64,000 nucleotides of DNA from Candidatus Rokuibacteriota bacterium (GTDB lineage: Bacteria > Methylomirabilota > Methylomirabilia > Rokubacteriales > CSP1-6), in the NCBI GenBank assembly GCA_003220495.1, contig QHSP01000025.1, forward strand, positions 1 to 64,000, given 5' to 3'. The notes beneath the pieces are model-generated. The model saw nothing but the letters and a program-made list of their open reading frames with translations, searched no databases and was not told the DNA's origin. This document shows positions 9,665 to 16,914 of this stretch, one piece after another. Every line of letters starts with the position of its first letter. Within the stretch, counting starts at the first letter, position 1. Made by a program: the position numbers and the translations under genes.

Positions 9665-9997
9665 TCAGAGGCGCGTCTCGGCCGGCGGGGCCCAGGCGCC
9701 CCCAGACTCCCCTTTACTCTTCGCGGCGCGGTCGAGCGCGGATGCGCCGTCGAGACGGCAAAGGAGTTAATCGAAAAGCGCGGCCAAGCGTTGGCCTAAG
9801 AAACGACCCGGGCGGAAGCCCACCCGCTCCCGCCGGGTCTTGTCGATGCAGCTTCAGGTCGACGACCGGCTCGCCGACGAGACCGGCAACTGGAGATCGT
9901 CAGCCGACCGCACGCGCACGGCGGGCGGCAAGATCGCCCATGCTCACGTACAGAGCGTAGAGCTACCGGTCACGGGGGAGCTCACGAGCGGATCACA
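9665..9997. other. Gene-free spacer between hutU and the small DRR gene
   Basis: I see no coding frame with convincing starts or family resemblance in this stretch. It contains the minus-strand terminator hairpins described at 9782-9841. The remaining bases are the hutU leader side and unassigned GC-rich sequence. Confidence 0.5.
9782..9841 (-). terminator. Two successive terminator-like hairpins downstream of the small DRR gene
   Basis: On the minus strand, GACCCGG (9839-9833) pairs with CCGGGTC (9811-9805) and is followed by a T-rich GTTTCTT. Next comes the perfect hairpin GGCCAA-CGC-TTGGCC (9796-9782), followed by GCGCTTTT. Both are placed to stop transcription coming from the DRR gene before hutU. 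A structured RNA element was considered but not recognised. Confidence 0.5.
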
Positions 9998-10231
9998 TTA
10001 CTTCACCGGGCGCCTCACCAGGGCCCAGCCCGATGCCTGGAGTTCTCGCGTTATGTCGCGGTGGCGCCGCTCGACGTGGCGTCGCTCGGCCGGTGGTGGC
10101 CTCTGGGTCCGGCGCCGTTCGCTTCCTCGTCGATCGAGGACCACGTCCCGGCCCTCGTCGGCATATACGTGCTTGAGATAGAAGTATTGTTTTGGCGCGG
10201 TACGCGACACGATGAATACAAGGTCTGCCAT
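9998..10231 (-). CDS. Small Arg-rich 'DRR' domain protein (unrecognised family)
   Basis: This 77-residue protein starts at an ATG with a strong GGAGGTGA ribosome site 7 bases upstream, so it is probably real. It begins with a short hydrophobic strand (ADLVFIVSR), a Tyr-rich segment (QYFYLKHVY), then VVLDRRGSERRR, ERRHVERRHRDI and GWALVRR. The same order occurs at residues 14-84 of the RsbT-like fusion encoded at 10613-11335 and at the N-terminus of the protein at 59153-59665. I do not recognise a characterised function. The alternating DRR/ERR clusters could bind nucleic acid, nucleotide or acidic protein partners; this is speculation. Confidence 0.7.
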   Translation of the reverse strand: MADLVFIVSRTAPKQYFYLKHVYADEGRDVVLDRRGSERRRTQRPPPAERRHVERRHRDITRELQASGWALVRRPVK

Positions 10232-10612
10232 CTCGCGTTCACCTCCGATAGATTCGAGTCTCTGGCCCACTCAAGGATGGAGGCCCGTGCAAACGCCGGA
10301 AGCTCGTGGCGCCGACCTGGGCCTCGCTGTCTTGCACGAGAATCTGAGCGGTCAGAAGACTCCACGACCGGAGAGACGGAAGGTAGATACGACGAACTCC
10401 GAGAGAGCGGTCGGCACACCGTAGCGCTGACGCAGGCGTTCCTGGGTGACCTGATGGGGATCCATTCGTGACATCCTGCTGCACACCGTGCGGCCAGAGT
10501 AGTGGGCCGGACAATAGGGTGATCCCCTAGAACACTCGACTGAATTCACCGATTCGAGCAGCCACATAACAACCATAGAGGAGCGGAGTTGGGGTGCCGC
10601 GCGGCTCAAAAC
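10232..10612. other. Gene-free spacer between the two DRR genes
   Basis: About 380 bases with no supported gene. On the minus strand TTGAGT lies 18 bases before TATCGG, just upstream of the small DRR gene, as a weak promoter candidate. The rest shows no repeats or strong hairpins that I can assign. Confidence 0.45.
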
Positions 10613-11335
10613 CTAGCGGTTATTCCGCCACTTCCTGACCGCGACCGTCGTGCCCCCGCCCAGCCGCGACGCGATGTGGAGCTCGTCCATGAGCCGCCGG
10701 ACGCCGGGCAGCCCGAGGCCGAGGCCCCCGGACGTCGAGAACCGCTCCTGGAGCGCCCGCTCGATGTCCGCGATGCCCGGGCCTTCGTCGATCACGATCA
10801 CCTCGACCCCGCGCGCCCGCTCGATTTCGATCGTTCGGAGAATGACCTCCCCGCGCGTCGCGTAGGCGATGAGGTTCCGCACGAGCTCGGACACGGCCGC
10901 CGCGACGCCCGCGGAATCGGTGGGTGACAAGCCGACGCTGACCGCGAGCTCGCGCCCTCGGTCGCGAGCGGACAGGGCGTCGGTCTCGTTGGCGACCGGC
11001 AGCAACACCTCGCTCCGGACGCGCGCGGGCTCCATCCCCGGACCGAGTGACCATCGCGTCGAATCGGACAAGGGCTCGGCGTCGCGTCGCACCAGCGCCC
11101 AGCCGGAGGTCCGAAGATCAATGGTGATGTCGCGCTGGCGTCGGTCGCGACTCCGTCTCTCCATCGTCGCCCGGTAGTCGGCCCGACGCCGCTCGCCGCT
11201 CCGCCGGTCGAGGACCACTTCCATGGTCGCGCTGACGAAATTACGGGTGAGCGACGTGTATTTCGCGAGCTCCTCGCGTGCCACGACGGCAAGGAGGGAC
11301 CCGGGGAGACCACCCGGACGCGGACTATCCTCCAT
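10613..11335 (-). CDS. DRR domain fused to an RsbT-like serine-protein kinase / anti-sigma ATPase
   Basis: This 240-residue protein joins two modules. Residues about 14-84 carry the Arg-rich DRR domain (VVLDRRSGERRR, ERRSRDRRQRDI, GWALVRR). Residues about 108-238 form a GHKL/HATPase_c domain of the RsbT type: N-box SELVRNLIAYA (149-159), G1 box DEGPGI (183-188), G2 GGLGLGL (203-209) and a final GGGTTVAVRKW. RsbT kinases phosphorylate STAS-domain proteins in partner-switching stress control. No STAS antagonist, phosphatase or sigma factor is adjacent. The ATG lies within an 18-bp tandem duplication and lacks a clear ribosome site. The kinase call is firm; the role of the DRR module is unknown. 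Confidence 0.85.
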   Translation of the reverse strand: MEDSPRPGGLPGSLLAVVAREELAKYTSLTRNFVSATMEVVLDRRSGERRRADYRATMERRSRDRRQRDITIDLRTSGWALVRRDAEPLSDSTRWSLGPGMEPARVRSEVLLPVANETDALSARDRGRELAVSVGLSPTDSAGVAAAVSELVRNLIAYATRGEVILRTIEIERARGVEVIVIDEGPGIADIERALQERFSTSGGLGLGLPGVRRLMDELHIASRLGGGTTVAVRKWRNNR

Positions 11336-11368
11336 AGCAGCTCAATAGAACATAGCAGCTCAATAGAA
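11333..11368 (-). repeat. Perfect 18-bp tandem duplication at the start codon of the DRR-RsbT gene
   Basis: The unit CATAGCAGCTCAATAGAA (plus-strand reading) occurs twice without interruption. On the coding strand each copy ends in ATG. The upstream ATG is followed in the same frame by TTC TAT TGA, giving a three-codon mini-frame immediately before the real start. Confidence 0.85.
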
Positions 11369-11690
11369 GACAGAAAAAGAAGCCGCTGGCAACTCATGGG
11401 GAATCCGGGGGGACGGGCCGTAGCCGTGACAACGGGTAAACTGGGGAGCCGGACCAGACCTAATCCACCCTCACGAGCGCGCGGATTCATCGCACCCCGC
11501 CGCCAACCTCGTGGCGAATCACTATCCGGCCGTACTTCGAGAACGGAAAGCAGTGCTTCAAGGTACGCTGCGGTGGGAACACTTGAGGGGCTGATCCACG
11601 GCGGTCGGTGCAAATGATCTGGGAGCTCTCAGAAAAGCTGGGGCTTGGAGGGCCGGAGTCGGTGGGGCAGACCGACGGCGGCGCGTCGTC
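11369..11690. other. Gene-free divergent region upstream of the DMT transporter
   Basis: No convincing gene is present. A 26-codon frame starting at ATG 11614 and ending at TAG 11694 lies just before the DMT coding frame and has no recognisable product. Its position hints at a leader or an initiation problem rather than an independent gene. Confidence 0.4.
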
Positions 11691-11768
11691 ATAGCGATCC
11701 TCAATGCGCTGATCGCCGCGCTCGCCTTCGGGCTCAGCGCGCCGCTCGCGAAGCGGCTGCTCGACGTC

Positions 11769-12722
11769 GTGCCGCCGCTCTTCCTGGCGGGCCTCCTCTA
11801 TCTCGGCGCCGGGGTATTTCTCGGCCTGGTGCGCCGGTTCTGGCGCCGCCGTCCAGCGACCGGCCGACCGATGACCTCACGCGATCGCTGGATCCTGGCG
11901 GGCATCGTCCTCGCGGGCGGCGTGCTCGCCCCGCCGCTGCTCCTCTGGGGCCTCGAGCGAAGCTCGGCCACGACGACGGCGCTTCTGCTCAATCTCGAGG
12001 TCGTCTTCACCGTCCTGCTCGCCGGTATCGTCTTCAACGAGCATCTGGGTGCGCGGATCGCCGTGGCGGCGATCGTCATGGCTGCCGGCGGGGTCGTGCT
12101 GGGCTGGACGCCGGGCGACCCGGCGATCGCGGCCGGCGCCGCGGCGGTCACCGGGGCGTGTCTGCTCTGGGCGCTCGACAACAACCTGACGCGCCTCATC
12201 GCGGAGGCCGATCCGCTCCTGATCGTGGAGGTCAAGGGCCTCGTCGCCGGGACCGTCAACGTCGTGCTGGCGCTCGCGAGTGGCCAGTCCCCGCCGTCGC
12301 CGGGGACGATCGCCTTCGGCCTGGCCCTCGGCGCCGTGAGCTACGGGACGAGCCTCGTCCTGTTCATCCTCGCCATACGCGAGCTCGGCGCGGCGCGCGC
12401 CGGCGCCTATTTCGCGACGGCGCCGTTCTTCGGAGCCGCCGGAGGCCTCGTCTTGCTCGGCGAGTCGCCGACCGCCGGCCTCCTTGGCGCGGCGGCGCTC
12501 ATGGCCCTGGCGACGGGGCTCCTGGTCTACGAGCGCCACTTGCACCGCCACCACCACCCGATGGGCACGCACGTTCACGTGCACGTCCACGACGAGCACC
12601 ACCAGCACGCGCACGAGGGCTGGGAAGGCCCCGAGCCCCACAGCCATTCGCACCCGACCGGCCCGGTGGAGCACGAGCACCCGCACACTCCCGACATCCA
12701 CCACGATCACGGCCACGGTTGA
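11769..12722 (+). CDS. DMT/EamA-family transporter with His-rich tail
   Basis: This 317-residue hydrophobic protein shows the two EamA repeats of the drug/metabolite transporter superfamily (GLERSSATTTALLLNLEVVFTVLLA; IRELGAARAGAYFATAPFFGA). After the last membrane helix comes a cytosolic tail of about 60 residues, residues 258-317, packed with histidines. Such tails occur in this subfamily and may bind metal. The GTG at 11769 is the first standard start codon. However, the same frame is open upstream and encodes a good first helix (about 11697-11768, AILNALIAALAFGLSAPLAK) without ATG, GTG or TTG. The true start is therefore probably further upstream at a rare codon, or a base is missing. Confidence 0.85.
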   Translation: MPPLFLAGLLYLGAGVFLGLVRRFWRRRPATGRPMTSRDRWILAGIVLAGGVLAPPLLLWGLERSSATTTALLLNLEVVFTVLLAGIVFNEHLGARIAVAAIVMAAGGVVLGWTPGDPAIAAGAAAVTGACLLWALDNNLTRLIAEADPLLIVEVKGLVAGTVNVVLALASGQSPPSPGTIAFGLALGAVSYGTSLVLFILAIRELGAARAGAYFATAPFFGAAGGLVLLGESPTAGLLGAAALMALATGLLVYERHLHRHHHPMGTHVHVHVHDEHHQHAHEGWEGPEPHSHSHPTGPVEHEHPHTPDIHHDHGHG

Positions 12723-12727
12723 GGCGG

Positions 12728-12733
12728 TATACT
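12728..12733 (+). promoter_or_regulatory. TATACT -10 element 7 bases before the LLM oxidoreductase ATG
   Basis: TATACT followed by CGCGAGG and then ATG at 12741. The element lies just after the DMT stop codon. The short GAGG next to the ATG is too close to serve as a Shine-Dalgarno, which suggests leaderless transcription. Confidence 0.45.
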
Positions 12734-12740
12734 CGCGAGG

Positions 12741-13739
12741 ATGGCGCGACTCGGCGTCGTTCTCGCTCCCTTCGCCACGCTCCCGGCGGCCGAGTTCGTC
12801 GCAGTCGCGCGTGAGACGGAGGCGCGCGGCTACCACGCGGCGTGGACCGGCGAGGCCGCGGGCTACGACGCGATCACGCTCATGGCGACGATCGCGAGCC
12901 ACACGGCGCGGCTCCACGTCGGCTCGGCGGTCGTGCCCGTCCAGACGCGTACCCCGGTCGTCCTCGGTCAGAGCGCGGCGACGCTCGACCATCTGGCGCC
13001 CGGCCGGGTCGTGCTCGGCATCGGGCTCTCGAGCAAGGTCATCGTCGGCGACTGGCACGGGCTCACGTTCGCCCCCTCGCTCCAGCAGATTCGCGAAGCC
13101 GTGCAGATCATCCGGATGGTCGCGTCCGGCGAGCGCGTGAATTTCGAGGGCAAGTTCTACCGGGTCAAGAACTTTCGCCTGACGGCCCCGCCGCCGGCCC
13201 GACCCGTGCGCGTCGTCCTCGCGGCCCTCGGACCGGAAATGCTCGAGCTCGCCGGAGAGATCGCCGACGGTGTGGTCCTGAACTGGATCCCGCCCGAGAC
13301 CGTGCCGGTCTCGATCGAGCACCTCGAGATCGGGGCGCGGAAGGCCGGCCGAACGCTCGGCGATTTCGAGGTCGCCTCGTTCATCCGCACGTGCGTCACC
13401 GACGACCCGGCGGCGGCGCGCGAGACCTTGGCGCGGGACATCACCGGCTACGCGACGGTCGACGCCTACGCGAGCTTCTTCCGGAACGCGGGCTTCGGCG
13501 AGGAGGTCGACCTGGTCAACGCCGCGTGGCGCGCCGGCGACCGCTCGGGCGCGGTGAAGCAGGTCTCGCCGCGCTTCCTCGACGGTCTCGGCGTGGTCGG
13601 GCCCGAGGCGTTCTGCCGCGAGCGTATCGCCGAATTCACACGGGCCGGGCTCACCCAGCCGGTGATCGTGCCCTTCGCGCCGGGCTCAGGCGGCGACGCG
13701 CGCTCGGCTCAGCTCCGGACGCTCCGCGCGTTCCCGTGA
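12741..13739 (+). CDS. LLM-class flavin-dependent oxidoreductase (luciferase/F420 type)
   Basis: This 332-residue TIM-barrel protein belongs to the bacterial luciferase-like monooxygenase / methylene-H4MPT reductase superfamily (RLGVVLAPFATLPAAEFVAVARETEARGY, LHVGSAVVPVQTRTPVVLGQSAATLDHLAPGRVVLGIG, FEGKFYRVKNF). Members use FMN or cofactor F420; the substrate cannot be read from the sequence. The downstream kdsB start overlaps its stop codon (GTGA), so the two are co-translated, although a functional link to Kdo activation is not obvious. Confidence 0.87.
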   Translation: MARLGVVLAPFATLPAAEFVAVARETEARGYHAAWTGEAAGYDAITLMATIASHTARLHVGSAVVPVQTRTPVVLGQSAATLDHLAPGRVVLGIGLSSKVIVGDWHGLTFAPSLQQIREAVQIIRMVASGERVNFEGKFYRVKNFRLTAPPPARPVRVVLAALGPEMLELAGEIADGVVLNWIPPETVPVSIEHLEIGARKAGRTLGDFEVASFIRTCVTDDPAAARETLARDITGYATVDAYASFFRNAGFGEEVDLVNAAWRAGDRSGAVKQVSPRFLDGLGVVGPEAFCRERIAEFTRAGLTQPVIVPFAPGSGGDARSAQLRTLRAFP

Positions 13740-14491
13740 GCGGCCCAGCCCCGCTCCGCGTCCTCGGCGTCATCCCGGCGCGCCTTCAGTCCACGCGCCT
13801 GCCGCGCAAGGTCCTTCGCGAGCTCGCCGGCAAGCCGCTGATCGTCCACGTCTACGAAGCGGCGCGGCGCGCCCCGGATCTCGGGAATCTGCTGGTCGCG
13901 ACGGATTCACAGGAAGTGGTCGACGCGTGCGCGACGTACGGTATTCCGACCATGATGACGTCGGCCGAGCACCCGTCCGGGACCGATCGGATCTGGGAGG
14001 TCGCGCAGAGCCGCGCCGCGGACGTCTACGTGAACGTTCAGGGCGACGAGCCCTTGCTGACGCCGGAGCATATCCGGCTTCTCGTCAGCCCGTTCCGCGA
14101 CCGACCCGACACGCAGGTGAGCACGCTCAAGATCCGGCTGGCGCCGGACGAGGTCTCGAGCCCGAACGTGAACAAGGTCGTCTGCGGTGTCGACGGCCGC
14201 GCGCTCTACTTCTCGAAGTACCCGATCCCCTACGATCGCGACGGAATCGGCGTGACGCGCTTCAAGCATCCGGGCTTCTACGCGTATCGCAAGCCGGCGC
14301 TCGACGCGTTCCATCGTCTCGCGCCCTCCCCGCTCGAGCTCACGGAGAAGCTCGAGCAGCTCCGCTTCCTCGAAAACGGGATCGACATCGTCGTCCTCGA
14401 GACGACGGAGCCGACGATCGGTGTCGACACCGAAGCCGATCTCCAGGCCGTCGCCGCGCTCATGGCCGAGCGCGGCCGAACGACCCGCTGA
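13736..14491 (+). CDS. kdsB: 3-deoxy-manno-octulosonate cytidylyltransferase KdsB
   Basis: This 251-residue cytosolic enzyme activates Kdo with CTP to CMP-Kdo for lipopolysaccharide inner-core synthesis. The N-terminal nucleotide-binding motif is VIPARLQSTRLPRKVL, with VNVQGDEPLL and FLENGIDIVVLETTEPTIGVDTEADL further on. The GTG start at 13736-13738 overlaps the previous TGA, which fixes the start. Its presence argues for an LPS-bearing, Gram-negative envelope even though the window also encodes a Pup-proteasome. Length is typical for the family. Confidence 0.93.
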   Translation: MSGPAPLRVLGVIPARLQSTRLPRKVLRELAGKPLIVHVYEAARRAPDLGNLLVATDSQEVVDACATYGIPTMMTSAEHPSGTDRIWEVAQSRAADVYVNVQGDEPLLTPEHIRLLVSPFRDRPDTQVSTLKIRLAPDEVSSPNVNKVVCGVDGRALYFSKYPIPYDRDGIGVTRFKHPGFYAYRKPALDAFHRLAPSPLELTEKLEQLRFLENGIDIVVLETTEPTIGVDTEADLQAVAALMAERGRTTR

Positions 14492-14512
14492 TCGGTCGCG
14501 AGACGAGCGCGG

Positions 14513-14518
14513 TATGCT
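14513..14518 (+). promoter_or_regulatory. TATGCT -10 element 6 bases before the TPR protein ATG
   Basis: TATGCT then AGCGGC then ATG at 14525. No Shine-Dalgarno is present. It is another example of the leaderless-type start in this window. Confidence 0.4.
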
Positions 14519-14524
14519 AGCGGC

Positions 14525-15019
14525 ATGCCGAAGATAGGAACCTGCTCGACGCGCGTGCGCCGCGCGGTCCTGGGCGTCACGTTCGCGGCTTCGGCGTTCC
14601 TGCCGTCCGCCACGCTCGCCGAGCCGAGCAGCCCCGCCGCCGGCCAGGTGCGTCAGCCGACGGCGACGCCGAGCGCCGAGAGCGAGTACGACCGGGGCGT
14701 GCGAGCGCGCTTGGGCCGGGACTGGAAGGCGGCGGTGGAGGCTCAGCGCAGCGCGGTCACCCTCCGCCCCGCGTTCCCGGAAGCCTGGAACGAGCTCGGG
14801 TTCGCGCTGCGCAATCAGGGCCGCTATCCGGAGTCGCTCCAGGCCTACGACGAGGCGCTCCGGCTCCGCCCGAATTTCCCGGAGGCGCTCGAATACCTCG
14901 GCGAGGCCTACGTGAAGCTCGGCCGGCTCGACGACGCCCGCCGCGTCCTCGACCGCCTGCGCCCGCTCGACCGTGGCCGCGCGCAGGAGCTGGCGGAGGT
15001 CATCGAGAAGGGAAAGTAG
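14525..15019 (+). CDS. Secreted TPR-repeat protein
   Basis: This 164-residue protein has a signal peptide (RRAVLGVTFAASAFLPSATLAEP) followed by a Ser/Pro-rich linker and about three tetratricopeptide repeats (residues 60-155: AWNELGFALRNQGRYPESLQAYDEALRLRPNFPEALEYLGEAYVKLGR). TPR units mediate protein-protein contacts, here presumably in the periplasm. No catalytic residues are apparent. It stands alone between kdsB and a convergent TPR lipoprotein gene, with a shared terminator. Confidence 0.85.
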   Translation: MPKIGTCSTRVRRAVLGVTFAASAFLPSATLAEPSSPAAGQVRQPTATPSAESEYDRGVRARLGRDWKAAVEAQRSAVTLRPAFPEAWNELGFALRNQGRYPESLQAYDEALRLRPNFPEALEYLGEAYVKLGRLDDARRVLDRLRPLDRGRAQELAEVIEKGK

Positions 15020-15043
15020 CCCGGAGCGGCGGCGCTCCGGGCT
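15018..15043. terminator. Bidirectional hairpin between convergent TPR genes
   Basis: AGCCCGGAGCG (15018-15028) pairs perfectly with CGCTCCGGGCT (15033-15043) across a 4-base loop. On the plus strand TTT follows the stem. The left arm overlaps the stop codon of the upstream gene. Confidence 0.75.
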
Positions 15044-15052
15044 TTCGCGTCG

Positions 15053-16732
15053 TTAGAACCGGGACGCCGTCAGCTTCACGTCAGCCTGCGCCCACGCCTT
15101 CTTGAAGCTCTCCTCGACCTGCGCGGCCTCAGCCGTCTTGCCCTGCGCGCGCAGGCTCTGGGCCAGACCGAACAGCGACCAGCCGTTGCCCGGGTTGCGC
15201 CGAAGGTCCTCGCGATACACCTGCTCGGCGTCGCCCGCACGGCCGGCCTGGAGCAGCACGGCGCCCAGCGATTGGCGTACCGGGAAGTACCACGGCGGCG
15301 GCTCCGTGAACCAGTGCGAGTCCTGCTCGGCCACCGCGGCCCGCAGCAAGCGCTCGGCGGTCGAGAAGTCGCCCGCCTTGGCCGCGATCTCGCCCCCCAG
15401 GAGATTCGCCGCGAGCTGGAGCATGTTCTTCGCGCGGAAGAAGAACGCCACGGTGCGATCCGGCGGCGCCGACTGGAGGATCGCGTCGAGCGCGCGCAGC
15501 TCGCCGGCCGCGGTGTCCGCCTGCCCCTTGGCGTTGAAGGCTATCCCGCGTGCGTAATGCCACACGCCCGACGTGTAGGGCCATTCGCGGGGCGGCGCCG
15601 GATACGCGAGCACCTCGTCCCACCGCCCGAAGCGCACGAGCACCACGATCGGCGCGACCGGCGCCGTCTCCATGTCCGGCATCGCCTTGATCATCTCCGC
15701 CGGCGCGTTCGAGGCGAACTCGCGCGCGGCGCGAATGGTCTCCGCGCTGCGCCCCTGCATCGCGGCGGACTGCCAGATGAAGTCGATGTTGTGCGGATAG
15801 TAGAGTCCGCGATAGATCGGGCTCGGCGTCGCCGTCTTGAAGTACGCGCGGTCGGCGTCCGCTGCGGCGACGTTGACGGTGACGGCGTCGCCGTAACGCC
15901 CCACTCGCCAGTAGATGTGCGCCGGCATGTGGACCAGGTGACCCGCCCCCGGCATCAGAGACCGCAGGCGGTCGGCGGCGGCTTCGGCGCGCCCGGGCTC
16001 GCGGCTCGCCTCGACCGCGTGGATGTAGAGGTGAAGCGCGCCGGGATGATTCGGATTCTTCGCGATCACGCGCTCGAGCGTCGCGACGATTTCCTCGGTG
16101 CCCGGTTGCGGCGCCCCATCGGGGGTCCACAGATTCCAGGGCCGCAGATTCATCATCGAGTCGGCGAAGAATGTCGCGGCCTCCAGGTCGTCGGGGAATT
16201 GCCTCGCGACCTCACGCATCGCGTCGGCGTACGCGCGGTCAAGCGTCTCGCGCTTGGCCGCCGGATCGGTCGAGTGGCGCTTGGCCAGCGCCTGGATCAT
16301 CGCCCGCGCCGGCGGGCTGGCGCCCGCGGAGAGACGCGAAGCCTCCTGCGCCGCGGTCGCCGCCTTTCTTTCACGATCGGTGTTGGTCGGGGCATTGTAG
16401 TTGGAGCCTTCGGTGATCGCGATCCCCCAGAAGCACATCGCGCAGACTGGGTCGAGGCGCGCGGCCTCCCGGAACGCCCGCTGTGCCTCGAGATGGTTGA
16501 ATGCATAGACGAGGCGCAGGCCCTGGTCGAACCAGCGCTGAGCCTCGGCCGAACTCGTCGTGATCCGATACGAGTAGCCGCCGAGTGTGTTGTAGAGCAC
16601 TGGGCGGCCGCCGTCGGCGCTCGGCGCGTGTGGGCCGTGCGCCGACGTCTGCGCGGTGTCCTGTCCCTGCGCCGCGCAGCCTCCCAAAAAGAGAAGTATG
16701 GCGGACGTGGAAATCAAGCGGTCGATACGCAT
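15053..16732 (-). CDS. TPR-repeat lipoprotein
   Basis: This 559-residue protein starts at an ATG with a GAGGAG ribosome site. It has a lipoprotein signal (ISTSAILLFLGGC, Cys near residue 18). The mature part is all-helical and TPR-like (AQRWFDQGLRLVYAFNHLEAQRAFREAARLDPVCAMCFWGIAITEG, then a C-terminal repeat EQVYREDLRRNPGNGWSLFGLAQSLRAQGKTAEA). The domain with the CAMCFWG motif recurs in many secreted bacterial TPR proteins of unknown role. It is monocistronic and ends at the shared terminator. A scaffold role at the outer membrane is inferred. Confidence 0.82.
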   Translation of the reverse strand: MRIDRLISTSAILLFLGGCAAQGQDTAQTSAHGPHAPSADGGRPVLYNTLGGYSYRITTSSAEAQRWFDQGLRLVYAFNHLEAQRAFREAARLDPVCAMCFWGIAITEGSNYNAPTNTDRERKAATAAQEASRLSAGASPPARAMIQALAKRHSTDPAAKRETLDRAYADAMREVARQFPDDLEAATFFADSMMNLRPWNLWTPDGAPQPGTEEIVATLERVIAKNPNHPGALHLYIHAVEASREPGRAEAAADRLRSLMPGAGHLVHMPAHIYWRVGRYGDAVTVNVAAADADRAYFKTATPSPIYRGLYYPHNIDFIWQSAAMQGRSAETIRAAREFASNAPAEMIKAMPDMETAPVAPIVVLVRFGRWDEVLAYPAPPREWPYTSGVWHYARGIAFNAKGQADTAAGELRALDAILQSAPPDRTVAFFFRAKNMLQLAANLLGGEIAAKAGDFSTAERLLRAAVAEQDSHWFTEPPPWYFPVRQSLGAVLLQAGRAGDAEQVYREDLRRNPGNGWSLFGLAQSLRAQGKTAEAAQVEESFKKAWAQADVKLTASRF

Positions 16733-16914
16733 ATGCGCTCCTCTCTCCGTCGTGTGGTCCCATCGGGCATACGCACACAAGATGCCACACGCCCGCGCGA
16801 CCGAAATCCTCAATTCGACACGATGTTCTCGTTTGGCCCGGCGTCGAGAGAAGTGTCAGCCCGACGGCGATCTGCCCGAGCGTTTCGGGCGCATCGCCAG
16901 GGGGATCGAACCGT

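Noticed and set aside
9782-9841. Possible c-di-GMP (GEMM) or other riboswitch
   Set aside because: The hairpins lack the conserved tetraloop and receptor sequences, and no plus-strand gene follows. Minus-strand terminators explain them better.
11396-11617. A 73-codon plus-strand frame
   Set aside because: Low-complexity Arg/Ser/Gly composition, no ribosome site and no recognisable domain.
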